Source: Clostridia bacterium (lineage in GTDB: Bacteria; Bacillota; Clostridia; Christensenellales; DUVY01). Taken from it: a stretch of DNA of 37,504 nucleotides. Below, one piece after another: positions 17,101-25,059 of this stretch. The notes under the pieces were generated by a model. That model saw nothing but the letters and a program-made list of their open reading frames with translations, was not told where the DNA came from and searched no databases. The translations under genes and the position numbers were made by a program. The stretch is from the NCBI GenBank assembly GCA_036562685.1, contig DATCJR010000143.1, positions 1-37,504 of the forward strand, in the 5' to 3' direction. Each line of letters opens with the position of its first letter. Within the stretch, counting starts at the first letter, position 1.

Positions 17101-17715
17101 ATGGCTAAATATACAGGTGCTGACTGCCGTAGATGTAGAAGAGAAGGTGTCAAGCTGTTTTTGAAAGGTGAAAGATGTACCTCCAAAAAATGCGCTATTG
17201 ACAGAAGACCTACTGCACCCGGATTCCACGGAGCAGCTAGAAAGAAAGTTAGTGAATACGGCACACAATTAAGAGAAAAGCAAAAAGCAAAAAGATATTA
17301 TGGACTTATGGAAAAGCAGTTTAAGAACTATTACTTCAAAGCTGCTAAATCCAAGGGTATTACCGGTGAAGCAATGTTGTCACTCTTGGAAAGAAGATTG
17401 GACAATGTAGTTTACCGTATGGGTATCGGGTCTTCAAGAGCTCAATCCCGTCAAATAGTTAACCATGGACACATTACTGTCAACGGCAAGAAAGTTGATA
17501 TTCCGTCATATGAAGTTAATGTGGGTGATGTAATAGCTATAAAGCAAACAAGCAAAGAAAAATTTGCACATTTGAAAGAATATAGACCTATTATTCCTAA
17601 GTGGTTGGACTTCTCAACTGACACTTTGGAAGGAAAGGTACTTGCTTTACCTACAAGAGAAGATATTGATCTAAACATTCAGGAGCATTTGATTGTCGAG
17701 CTTTACTCCAGATAA
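17101..17715 (+). CDS. rpsD: 30S ribosomal protein S4, zinc-binding form
   Basis: A 204-residue S4 with four N-terminal cysteines (Cys9, Cys12, Cys26, Cys31) that make the zinc-bound C+ form, and the S4 RNA-binding domain [34 protein letters not shown] near residues 98-130. S4 is a primary 16S rRNA binder and in several bacteria a repressor of its own operon. AGGAGG lies 8 nt before the ATG. rpoA follows after 36 nt. Confidence 0.97.
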   Translation: MAKYTGADCRRCRREGVKLFLKGERCTSKKCAIDRRPTAPGFHGAARKKVSEYGTQLREKQKAKRYYGLMEKQFKNYYFKAAKSKGITGEAMLSLLERRLDNVVYRMGIGSSRAQSRQIVNHGHITVNGKKVDIPSYEVNVGDVIAIKQTSKEKFAHLKEYRPIIPKWLDFSTDTLEGKVLALPTREDIDLNIQEHLIVELYSR

Positions 17716-17751
17716 TTAATTTTGGATTTTTAAAAGGAGAATGTTATTAAT

Positions 17752-18705
17752 ATGATGGAAATAGAAAGACCCAAAATTCAATGCGATGAAAGCGCCGACG
17801 GCAGTTATGCTAAGTTTACCATTGAACCTTTGGAAAGAGGTTTTGGTATAACAATAGGAAACTGCTTAAGAAGAGTGCTGTTAAGCGCATTGCCCGGAGC
17901 AGCTATTAAGGGTGTGAAAATAGCAGGAGTTAAGCACGAATTTAGCACTATAAAAGGTGTAAGAGAAGACGTAGCAGAGATTATTCTTAACTTAAAAGGA
18001 GTTGCCGTAAAGACATCTTCTCAGGACCGCAATTATCAAACTGTTTTGAGATTGTATTCGGCTACACCTGGTGTAATTACAGCTAAGAATATAGAAACTC
18101 ATGCTGATGTTGAAATTCTCAATCCTGATCATTATATTTGCACATTGGATGCAGGTGCTGTTCTTGATATGGAACTTACAATCGGCAGAGGCAGAGGCTA
18201 TGTAAGCGCCAATGAAAATAAGGACCCCAACGCACCTATAGGATATATCCCGATTGATTCTATTTTTACAGCAGTAAAAAAGGTCAATTATGAAGTGGGT
18301 AATACACGTGTAGGACAAAGCATAGATTATGACAAATTGACCATGGAAGTTTATACTAATGGTACAATGTCCGCACGCGAAGTTGTTTCGTTGTCTGCCA
18401 AGATCGTAGAAGATCATATAAAACTGTTTGTAGATTTGTCTGAAAATATCAGCGGTATGGATATTTTGGTTAACCGTGAAAAAGACAAGCAGAAAAAGGT
18501 TCTTGAAATGAGCATAGAAGACATGGATTTGTCTGTACGTTCATTTAACTGCTTGAAGCGCGCCAACATCAATACAGTTGAAGATCTGACAAAAAGAACA
18601 GAAGAAGATATGCTCAAAGTTCGCAATTTAGGCAGAAAGTCTTTGGACGAAGTTATAGGCAAGCTGAGAGAACTCGGTCTTGACTTGAAAAACAGTGATG
18701 AGTAA
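17752..18705 (+). CDS. rpoA: DNA-directed RNA polymerase subunit alpha
   Basis: 317 residues. The N-terminal assembly domain contains FTIEPLERGFGITIGNCLRRVLLSALPGAAI, and the C-terminal domain (SVRSFNCLKRANINTVEDL, KVRNLGRKSLDEV) binds UP elements and activators. Two adjacent ATG codons (17752 and 17755) are possible starts; AAGGAG at 17734-17739 favours the first. Length is standard for the family. Confidence 0.98.
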   Translation: MMEIERPKIQCDESADGSYAKFTIEPLERGFGITIGNCLRRVLLSALPGAAIKGVKIAGVKHEFSTIKGVREDVAEIILNLKGVAVKTSSQDRNYQTVLRLYSATPGVITAKNIETHADVEILNPDHYICTLDAGAVLDMELTIGRGRGYVSANENKDPNAPIGYIPIDSIFTAVKKVNYEVGNTRVGQSIDYDKLTMEVYTNGTMSAREVVSLSAKIVEDHIKLFVDLSENISGMDILVNREKDKQKKVLEMSIEDMDLSVRSFNCLKRANINTVEDLTKRTEEDMLKVRNLGRKSLDEVIGKLRELGLDLKNSDE

Positions 18706-18718
18706 GGAGCTATAAATA

Positions 18719-19222
18719 ATGGGATACAAATTAGGAAAACCTACAGACCAAAGAATGGCATTGCTTCGTAATCAAGTATCGCAACTCTTTTGGTATGGAA
18801 AAATAAAAACAACTTATGCTCGTGCAAAAGCTGTTAGCAAAATGGCAGAAAAGCTTTTGACCGTTGCTATTAACGCAAGCAATGATGTTGTTAAAGTAGA
18901 ATTGGTTAAGACAGATGCTAAGGGTAAAGAATATAAAGTAGAACACTATAATGACGGACCTAGCAAGCTGGCTGCAAGAAGAAAGCTTATGGCAGAGTTA
19001 TATGATTTGCAAGAGCCCAAGAGCGACAGCGAATCTAAGACAGCTTATAAGGCGCGTACAAAGGATATTAAGCATCCTTTGATTGAAAAGATTTTCAATG
19101 AGATCGCACCTAAATATGCTCAAAAAGATGGTGAAGGTCAAAAAGGCGGATATACACGCATTATGAAGTTAGGACCTCGCCGTGGTGACGCTGCTGAAGA
19201 AGCAATAATTGAATTGATTTAA
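18719..19222 (+). CDS. rplQ: 50S ribosomal protein L17 with internal insertion
   Basis: 167 residues, against about 115-130 for most L17. The N-terminal QRMALLRNQVSQLFWYGKIKTTYARAKAV and the C-terminal GGYTRIMKLGPRRGDAAEEAIIEL flank an insertion of roughly 40-50 residues near residues 56-118 (with KVELVKTDAKGKEYKV and NDGPSKLAARRKLMAELYDL). I recall long L17 versions in some Clostridia, so this is probably lineage-typical rather than unique. It is the last gene of the superoperon. AAGGAG precedes the ATG. Confidence 0.95.
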   Translation: MGYKLGKPTDQRMALLRNQVSQLFWYGKIKTTYARAKAVSKMAEKLLTVAINASNDVVKVELVKTDAKGKEYKVEHYNDGPSKLAARRKLMAELYDLQEPKSDSESKTAYKARTKDIKHPLIEKIFNEIAPKYAQKDGEGQKGGYTRIMKLGPRRGDAAEEAIIELI

Positions 19223-19228
19223 ATATTT

Positions 19229-19256
19229 AATCCCCGATAATAATCGGGGATTTTTT
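19229..19256 (+). terminator. Terminator of the ribosomal superoperon
   Basis: A perfect 10-bp stem AATCCCCGAT/ATCGGGGATT with an AATA loop runs into TTTTTT. Confidence 0.95.
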
Positions 19257-19269
19257 GATTCATAAATAC

Positions 19270-19508
19270 TTGACTTATATTTGGTGTAATGTAAGTAAAT
19301 TAATTATTAGCTCTTCTTAGTTAATTAAAATAAACCGATATATATTGATTTAATCCCTATTAGGTGACTAGTAGGGATATTATTTTATGTTCTATATCAA
19401 TATTTAAACAGCTAAATGAGGACTATTTTATGGCGTATGATAATCCTGCCTTGTTGTAAAACATATATAAAACTTGAATTAGGTTAAAATAGAAACTTTA
19501 ATAAATTA
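19270..19508 (+). ncRNA. Candidate small transcript between two terminators
   Basis: No gene of usual size fits in 19257-19593. A TTGACT (19270-19275) with only a poor -10 after it, a perfect-looking 11-bp hairpin closed by a GTGA tetraloop (stem 19353-19363 with 19368-19378, one G-T pair), and a 9-codon ORF MAYDNPALL (19430-19459) behind GAGG are seen, ending at the terminator at 19509-19537. This could be a small RNA, a degenerate gene, or the decayed remains of a transcription unit. The evidence is structure only. Confidence 0.25.
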
Positions 19509-19537
19509 AAAACCCCTTATAAGTTTAGAGGGGTTTT
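19509..19537. terminator. Bidirectional terminator (yitT on minus; 19270-19508 region on plus)
   Basis: Stem AAAACCCCT (19509-19517) with AGGGGTTTT (19529-19537) and an 11-nt loop. On the minus strand it lies 56 nt after the yitT stop codon and runs into TTTTT; on the plus strand it is followed by GATTTTT. Confidence 0.8.
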
Positions 19538-19593
19538 GATTTTTAATACTATTGCACATATTCACATAAGTGCATATATTTAATCAATTGATT

Positions 19594-20481
19594 TTATGAT
19601 GAAGGAAATCCTTTTCCTATTACTTCGTTAGCCTGAGAGATATAAGTAAAAGAGTCAGGAGCATATTTCTTTAGCAATTTGTGCATAGCGGATAATTGTC
19701 TTTTTCTTACCAAGCATATTAATACGCTGTGTTCAAGATTGGTATGCATACCTTTTGCTTTTATACAGGTCACGCCGCGATGGAGCTTTTGCATAATAAT
19801 CTCAGCAAGCTTGTCGGGATCGTCTGTGATAATTTCAAACTTGATTGCAGTTTTAAAACCTTGAAGTATTGACTCACTTATACGCGAGCTTACATACATT
19901 TCTGTAATAGAAAGCATAATAGGATCAAGGCTCGAAAATAAAACAGCTGAAGCCAATACAATTATTGCATCAAAAATAAAAATAAAACGTGATACACTAG
20001 TTGCAGCATACTTTTTATTTACAAAGGTTGCTATAATATCAGTTCCGCCCGAACTTCCTCCCAACTTTAGCATAATAGCTATTCCAGCACCGCCTAAAAC
20101 ACCTCCTGCAAGCGCGGCAAGTATTCTTTCATTAGGCGTGTATTTTAAATTTATTCCAGTCCATTGTTCGAATTTTTCTAACAAAATCAAAATGCCCGAA
20201 ACCAATAAAATGGAAGCTAAGGTTTTTAAGGTAAATTTCCAGTTTAAATATTTACAAGCAAGAATCAGCAAAGGTATATTTAATAACAATAAGGAATATC
20301 CTGAATTAATTTTTCCTTTGGATACAATTTCTATTATTGCAGCTATACCGGTTACACCACCAGAAGCAAATTTATTAGGAACCAAAAAAGAATGAACAGA
20401 AATAGCACGTAGAAAAGCTGAAAAAATAATAAGTACACATAATAAAAGAAAAGAAAAAGTTTTGTGCAGTTTTGTTTTCAT
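19594..20481 (-). CDS. YitT family membrane protein (DUF161 plus DUF2179)
   Basis: 295 residues: about five to six membrane helices in residues 8-200 with the glycine-rich family signatures VPNKFASGGVTGIAAI and GGAGIAIMLKLGGSSGGTDII, then a soluble C-terminal DUF2179 domain (about residues 215-285, FEIITDDPDKLAEIIMQKLHRGVT). YitT proteins are widespread in Bacillota; their function is unproven. It is transcribed against the flanking operons from its own promoter. AAGGA lies 7 nt before the ATG. It separates rplQ from ecfA1, which are often adjacent in relatives. Confidence 0.92.
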   Translation of the reverse strand: MKTKLHKTFSFLLLCVLIIFSAFLRAISVHSFLVPNKFASGGVTGIAAIIEIVSKGKINSGYSLLLLNIPLLILACKYLNWKFTLKTLASILLVSGILILLEKFEQWTGINLKYTPNERILAALAGGVLGGAGIAIMLKLGGSSGGTDIIATFVNKKYAATSVSRFIFIFDAIIVLASAVLFSSLDPIMLSITEMYVSSRISESILQGFKTAIKFEIITDDPDKLAEIIMQKLHRGVTCIKAKGMHTNLEHSVLICLVRKRQLSAMHKLLKKYAPDSFTYISQANEVIGKGFPSS

Positions 20482-20503
20482 AGAGAATCCTTATAGGGAC
20501 ATT

Positions 20504-20532
20504 AATCTATATATATCTTAACCAATTATCAA
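20504..20532 (-). promoter_or_regulatory. Promoter of yitT
   Basis: On the minus strand TTGATA (20532-20527) and TAGATT (20509-20504) are spaced 17 nt, about 22 nt before the start codon. Confidence 0.5.
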
Positions 20533-20698
20533 TAAAACATATATCTTTTATTAATATATCCTTTTATATAAAAAAGTCAAGAATTACCCGTTAAGATTTT
20601 GTAAGTTCAATAAAAGATTTATAATGCAAAATAGTTTTTTTGCTTGACTATAAGTATTAATCATTAGTAATCTTAATATTAACAAAGCGATACTATAA

Positions 20699-20728
20699 TT
20701 GATTAATCAAATAACTTTGTGATATACT
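20699..20728 (+). promoter_or_regulatory. Promoter and small palindrome before ecfA1
   Basis: TTGATT at 20699-20704 and TATACT at 20723-20728 are 18 nt apart. The -35 is part of a perfect 12-bp palindrome TTGATTAATCAA (20699-20710), which could be an operator. Confidence 0.5.
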
Positions 20729-20753
20729 AATTTTTATTTAAGAAGTTAAAGAA

Positions 20754-21587
20754 ATGGCATTAATTGAAGTAAAAAATGTAAAATATGCTTATAATTTCAA
20801 CGCTGATGATGCAATAGTCGCGGTCAACGATGTTTCCTTTAGTATTGAAGAAGGTGAGTTTGTAGCGCTTGTTGGACATAACGGCAGCGGCAAATCTACC
20901 CTTGCCAAAATGCTAAATGGGCTTGTTGAGCCCATGTCTGGTGACGTCATTGTCGACGGAATGAATACAAAAGATGAGTCGTTGTTATATGAAATAAGAA
21001 AGCAGGTAGGAGTAGTATTCCAAAACCCCGATAACCAAATGGTAGCAACTATAATAGAAGACGATGTGGCTTTTGGCCCTGAAAACTTGGGGCTTGAGCC
21101 TAAGGAAATAGAAAAGCGTGTGGATTGGGCATTAAATGCAGTAGGTATGCAGCAATTTAGAAAAGGTATGCCATTTCGTTTAAGCGGCGGTCAAAAACAA
21201 AGAATTGCAATAGCTGGTGTTTTGGCAATAGCACCTAGAGTACTTGTTTTGGATGAATCAACTTCGATGCTAGAGCCTAAAGGCAGAGAAGAAGTTTTGA
21301 ATGTTATAAAAAAACTAAATAAAGAACAAAACATTACTGTAGTTTTAATTACGCATTATATGGATGAAGTTACTGAAGCAGACCGTATTATCGTTCTAAA
21401 TGATGGTAAAATCGCATATGAAGGCGGAAAAGAGATTTTTCAAAGAGAAGAAGAACTAAGAAGCTACGGACTTGATGTCCCAGTGCATATTCATATTGCC
21501 AATGCTTTGAGAAATAATGGAATGAATATAAAAGATGATATTTGGACTCAAAAAGATTTGGAGGATGAACTATGCCGATTATTATAG
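20754..21587 (+). CDS. ecfA1: Energy-coupling factor transporter ATPase EcfA1
   Basis: 277 residues. Walker A GHNGSGKST at 41-49, Q-loop VFQNPDNQMV, signature LSGGQKQR at 143-150 and Walker B VLVLDEST. The D-loop reads MLEP where EcfA1 proteins usually have MLDP. With EcfA2 and EcfT it forms the shared energising module of group II ECF importers for vitamins and metals. The substrate-binding S components are encoded elsewhere. The ribosome binding site is weak (TTAAAGAA). The end overlaps ecfA2 by 16 nt. Confidence 0.95.
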   Translation: MALIEVKNVKYAYNFNADDAIVAVNDVSFSIEEGEFVALVGHNGSGKSTLAKMLNGLVEPMSGDVIVDGMNTKDESLLYEIRKQVGVVFQNPDNQMVATIIEDDVAFGPENLGLEPKEIEKRVDWALNAVGMQQFRKGMPFRLSGGQKQRIAIAGVLAIAPRVLVLDESTSMLEPKGREEVLNVIKKLNKEQNITVVLITHYMDEVTEADRIIVLNDGKIAYEGGKEIFQREEELRSYGLDVPVHIHIANALRNNGMNIKDDIWTQKDLEDELCRLL

Positions 21588-22429
21588 ACAATCTTTCATA
21601 TACATATAGTCCTAATACAGCATTTGCCTATGATGCATTAAAAAACATAAGCCTTACAATAGATGACGGTGAATATGTCGGAATTATCGGACACACAGGA
21701 AGCGGAAAGTCCACATTTGTTTTGCATCTTAATGGACTTATTAAGCTTACTTCAGGTAAGATAGTAATTGACGGAATTGACCTTAGCAAGAAATACGATT
21801 ACAAAAAATTAAGGTCTACTGTGGGCATAGTTTTTCAATATCCTGAATATCAGCTTTTTGACGAAACAGTAGAAAAAGACATCGCTTTTGGACCCAAAAA
21901 TCTTGGGCTTAGCAAAGAAGAAGTAAATTATAGAGTGCGTTCTGCAATGGAAATGGTCGGACTTGATTATCAGAGTATAAAAGACCGTTCGCCTTTTGAG
22001 CTTTCTGGCGGACAAAAGCGCAGAGTGGCATTAGCAGGCGTTATAGCAATGCACCCTAAAATTTTGATATTGGACGAGCCTACAGCAGGACTTGACCCCA
22101 AAGGCAAACAAAATATCCTTAGTTTGGTAAATACAATAAAAAAAGCGTCTAATGCAACAATAATTATGATTAGTCATAACATGGATGAAGTTAACGAAAA
22201 TTGCTCACGCATTGCTGTGCTTAATGATGGACAGTTAAAATATTATTTAAAACCAGATGAACTTACACGATACTGGCAAGAACTTGAAAAAATGGGCTTG
22301 GAATTATCAACTTCTGCTAAGATTGCTCAAAATCTCCGCGATAAAGGGATAGATTTAAGGCAGGGCATTGTAAAGCAAGAAGAACTGATTTCTGAAGTTC
22401 TAAAGCTGTATAAAGGAGACCGAAAGTGA
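21572..22429 (+). CDS. ecfA2: Energy-coupling factor transporter ATPase EcfA2
   Basis: 285 residues. Walker A GHTGSGKST at 40-48, Q-loop VFQYPEYQLFDETVEKDIAFGP (EcfA2-type, YPEYQLF), signature LSGGQKRR, Walker B ILILDEPTAGLDP and switch histidine in ISHNMDE. The second ATPase of the ECF module. GGAGG, located inside ecfA1, precedes the ATG by 7 nt. Overlap with ecfT is four bases. Confidence 0.96.
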   Translation: MPIIIDNLSYTYSPNTAFAYDALKNISLTIDDGEYVGIIGHTGSGKSTFVLHLNGLIKLTSGKIVIDGIDLSKKYDYKKLRSTVGIVFQYPEYQLFDETVEKDIAFGPKNLGLSKEEVNYRVRSAMEMVGLDYQSIKDRSPFELSGGQKRRVALAGVIAMHPKILILDEPTAGLDPKGKQNILSLVNTIKKASNATIIMISHNMDEVNENCSRIAVLNDGQLKYYLKPDELTRYWQELEKMGLELSTSAKIAQNLRDKGIDLRQGIVKQEELISEVLKLYKGDRK

Positions 22430-23328
22430 GAGATATAGCTTTGGGACAATATTATCCATCTGATTCAATAATACATCGCATGGATCCGCGTTCTAAGATA
22501 ATAATATCGGTGATGTATCTTGTCGCTATTTTCTTTATCAATACATATACCGTTTATCTCATTACTTTTTTGTTGCTGTTTTTTGTAATACTTTTGTCGC
22601 GTATTCCAATTAAGCTTGTTTTGAAAAGCATAAAGCCTATGCTTTATTTGATATTGTTTACAACAATAATCAACTTGTTTTTTACTTCAACCAAAGATAG
22701 TACTTTTGTTATTAATTTATATTTAAAAAAATGGGTAGTAAATAATAATATATTTAATGTTAAATGGGGCTTTTTACATATACGCATGACATGGACAGGC
22801 ATAGATAATGCCTTGAAGATGGCTTTTAGACTTATATTATTGGTTATGGGACCTTCACTTTTGACACTCACTACAACCCCTGTAACCTTAACTGACGGCG
22901 TAGAAGCGCTAATGAAGCCTTTAAGAATATTTAGATTTCCTGTTCATGAATTGGCGCTGATTATGAGTATAACTCTTAAATTCATTCCTACCATTATGGA
23001 AGAAACAGATAAAATCATGATGGCACAGCGTGCAAGATGTGCTGATTTTGATAGCGGAAATTTATTTAAAAAAGCTAAGGCAATGTTGCCTGTTTTGATA
23101 CCTTTGTTTGTAAGTTCTTTAAGACGTGCTGAAGAATTGGCGTATGCTATGGACTCACGCTGCTATAGGGGCAGCAAAGGCAGAACCAAAATGAAGGTAC
23201 TCAAGATGTCTTTTAGAGATTATCTAGCATTGTTTTTAATTGCGGCATTTTTGTTTATGATTTTGGCTATAAAATATAATTGGTTTAACATCTGGTTTGG
23301 CATTAATATTTTTAGTTATTTGGTTTGA
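22426..23328 (+). CDS. ecfT: Energy-coupling factor transporter transmembrane protein EcfT
   Basis: 300 residues with several membrane helices (about residues 22-60, 66-82, 120-145 and 260-280) and the cytoplasmic coupling helices. The two Ala-Arg-Gly-type coupling motifs appear as AQRARCADF and AMDSRCYRG; the first normally reads ARG, so Cys replaces Gly here. Start is GTG at 22426, overlapping the ecfA2 stop (GTGA), with AAAGGAG upstream. It provides the membrane scaffold that binds S components. Confidence 0.93.
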   Translation: MRDIALGQYYPSDSIIHRMDPRSKIIISVMYLVAIFFINTYTVYLITFLLLFFVILLSRIPIKLVLKSIKPMLYLILFTTIINLFFTSTKDSTFVINLYLKKWVVNNNIFNVKWGFLHIRMTWTGIDNALKMAFRLILLVMGPSLLTLTTTPVTLTDGVEALMKPLRIFRFPVHELALIMSITLKFIPTIMEETDKIMMAQRARCADFDSGNLFKKAKAMLPVLIPLFVSSLRRAEELAYAMDSRCYRGSKGRTKMKVLKMSFRDYLALFLIAAFLFMILAIKYNWFNIWFGINIFSYLV

Positions 23329-23331
23329 TAA

Positions 23332-24081
23332 ATGAGAGTTCTTTTAACCATAGAATATAGAGGCACCAATTATCACGGCTGGCAGAAGCAAAAAAATCTT
23401 ATCACTATTTCTGAAACTATTGAAAATGCAATTTTTTCTATTACTGGCGAGCAAGTAACGCTACACGGAGCAGGGCGTACAGATGCAGGCGTGCATGCGT
23501 ATAATATGAAAGCGCATTTTGATATACAGCACGGCTTGCCGCCTGAAAAATATGCTTTTGCGCTCAATAATGCATTGCCGTCCGATATTAAGATTAGAAA
23601 AAGCGAACAAGTTAACGATAATTTTCATAGCAGATTTGATGCTGTTAATAAGACATATCTTTATAAGATATATGTAGCTCCATATCCAAGCGGAGTATAT
23701 TATGATACTCATTACTGCATTACCAAGAATTTGGATGTTGAAGCGATGAAAAAAGGCGCACAATATCTATTAGGCACACATGACTTTCGTGCCTTTATGT
23801 CTCAAGGCAGCAATCCATCTTCTACTGTTAGAACGATTTATGAAATAGATATTTTACAAAGAGAAATTGATGATGGATATGGAAAAGAAATAGTAGTAAA
23901 AATCAAAGGCAATTCATTTTTGTATAATATGGTCAGAATAATAGTAGCTCAGCTTATAAGAGTGGGAAGAAAAATTATACCACCTGAAGAAATTGAGGCT
24001 GCTTTAGAATCCAAAAATAGAAGGCGTGCAAGAGAAATTGCGCCGCCTCACGGATTGTATTTATACGAAATTAATTATTAG
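23332..24081 (+). CDS. truA: tRNA pseudouridine(38-40) synthase TruA
   Basis: 249 residues, family length. The catalytic aspartate lies in GAGRTDAGVHA near residue 52, and RFDAVNKTYLYKI and GNSFLYNMVRIIV are family signatures. It isomerises uridines 38-40 in tRNA anticodon arms. It begins 3 nt after ecfT with little room for its own binding site, so it belongs to the ecf operon. Its stop overlaps the stop of the convergent mntP by 3-4 bases, an unusually tight convergent end with no obvious terminator between. Confidence 0.96.
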   Translation: MRVLLTIEYRGTNYHGWQKQKNLITISETIENAIFSITGEQVTLHGAGRTDAGVHAYNMKAHFDIQHGLPPEKYAFALNNALPSDIKIRKSEQVNDNFHSRFDAVNKTYLYKIYVAPYPSGVYYDTHYCITKNLDVEAMKKGAQYLLGTHDFRAFMSQGSNPSSTVRTIYEIDILQREIDDGYGKEIVVKIKGNSFLYNMVRIIVAQLIRVGRKIIPPEEIEAALESKNRRRAREIAPPHGLYLYEINY

Positions 24082-24635
24082 AAAAAGATATGTTCAACTA
24101 AGATTTTTATACCAAGTCCTATTAAAATAATTCCGCCTATAATCAAAGCCTTTTTTTCAAACTTTTTGCCAGCTAAATTTCCTATTTTTGAACCTATAAT
24201 GCACATTATCATAGTGATTAATGCAATTATAAATGCAGACAGATAAATATTGACTTTTTCTATGGTTAAACTCAATCCGACTGCGAATGCATCTATGCTT
24301 GTGGCAACAGCTAAAATTAGAAGAACCTTATTAGAAGAATAATCAAGCGGGTGTTGGGGTTCGTCTTGAATAGAGTCTATTATCATTTTGCCGCCAATAA
24401 AAGCTAGCAGTCCAAAAGCTATCCAATGGGCAAATGCGTTTACAAAATCAATTAAAAATGTACCGAGCAGATATCCCAGCAGAGTCATTCCGCCTTGGAA
24501 AATCGCAAATAATGTAGCACATTTTAAACCAATTTTATTTTTGTTTGAACAATCGCATGCACCGCTTGCAGCAGAAGCAGCAGCGGCATCTATTGACAAA
24601 CTCAAACCAAGAAGCACAACTGTTAAATATTTCAT
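24078..24635 (-). CDS. MntP-type manganese efflux pump (or the related YtaF)
   Basis: 185 residues in about six membrane helices as two repeated halves. Conserved aspartates Asp16 (LSIDAAAAS) and Asp115 (SIDAFAVG) sit in the repeat signature helices. The cysteine pair in SGACDCSNK after the first helix is a lineage feature. MntP exports Mn2+; the sporulation protein YtaF has a similar architecture and cannot be fully excluded. The gene is read from the minus strand behind a leader carrying an intrinsic terminator. Upstream elements AAGG and AGG are weak ribosome binding sites. Confidence 0.85.
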   Translation of the reverse strand: MKYLTVVLLGLSLSIDAAAASAASGACDCSNKNKIGLKCATLFAIFQGGMTLLGYLLGTFLIDFVNAFAHWIAFGLLAFIGGKMIIDSIQDEPQHPLDYSSNKVLLILAVATSIDAFAVGLSLTIEKVNIYLSAFIIALITMIMCIIGSKIGNLAGKKFEKKALIIGGIILIGLGIKILVEHIFF

Positions 24636-24657
24636 TATATAATCCTATACCTTAATT

Positions 24658-24688
24658 AAAAAAGACTTTTGACAACATGTCAAAAGTC
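24658..24688 (-). terminator. Intrinsic terminator in the mntP leader (candidate attenuator)
   Basis: On the minus strand a perfect 11-bp stem (24688-24678 with 24674-24664, loop of 3) is followed by TTTTTT (24663-24658), ending 22 nt before the mntP ATG. Since the gene promoter is predicted upstream of it, mRNA must read through it. The segment 24715-24706 can pair with the 3' arm (24674-24665) over 10 bp with one G-U, a possible antiterminator. Confidence 0.7.
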
Positions 24689-24766
24689 AAAACCTTTAAG
24701 ACAACTGCCAAAAGTATCTTATTTTTTGATATAAACAAGTCTTATATGGTTATTTTTTTCTTCATA

Positions 24767-24796
24767 ATAATAAAGTATTATTTAATCTATTGTCAA
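24767..24796 (-). promoter_or_regulatory. Promoter of mntP
   Basis: On the minus strand TTGACA (24796-24791) and TATTAT (24772-24767) are separated by 18 nt. The transcript would start near 24760 and carry about 125 nt of leader before the ATG. Confidence 0.6.
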
Positions 24797-24885
24797 GCTT
24801 GCAATAGACTTATTTCTTTTAGTTAGGCATGCATAATTTATTTATATTAAAAAATGTTTTGAGATATGATAACTGTGATATTTAC

Positions 24886-24914
24886 TTGACATTAAGTTAA
24901 TTTTTTAATAAAAT
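24886..24914 (+). promoter_or_regulatory. Promoter of rplM-rpsI
   Basis: TTGACA at 24886-24891 and TAAAAT at 24909-24914 with a 17-nt spacer. Confidence 0.8.
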
Positions 24915-24920
24915 ATCTAA

Positions 24921-25059
24921 GCATCTATTAGGTGGATGTGTTTTTTTGTCATTAGCCCCGACAAAAGAATATCCACATGAATAAAATCATAATTAATAAG
25001 ACTGTTTTATAATGGCGTGAAACGTTATAAAAATCAGGACTTATCAAAGGGTAAAAACT
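24921..25059 (+). promoter_or_regulatory. Structured leader of rplM (possible L13-type autoregulatory leader)
   Basis: Two hairpins are clear. The first has outer arms GTGGAT (24932-24937) and ATCCAC (24971-24976) and inner arms TTTTGTC (24944-24950) and GACAAAA (24960-24966). The second has TTTTATAA (25005-25012) and TTATAAAA (25025-25032) capped by CGT/ACG. L13 leaders that regulate rplM-rpsI are known in low-GC Gram-positives; whether this one fits their consensus I cannot verify here. The binding site AAAGGG (25046-25051) lies after the second hairpin. Confidence 0.55.

Noticed and set aside
24636-24796. yybP-ykoY manganese riboswitch before mntP
   Set aside because: The leader is AT-rich and lacks the conserved G-rich internal-loop motifs, so I do not call that aptamer; only the terminator arrangement is supported.
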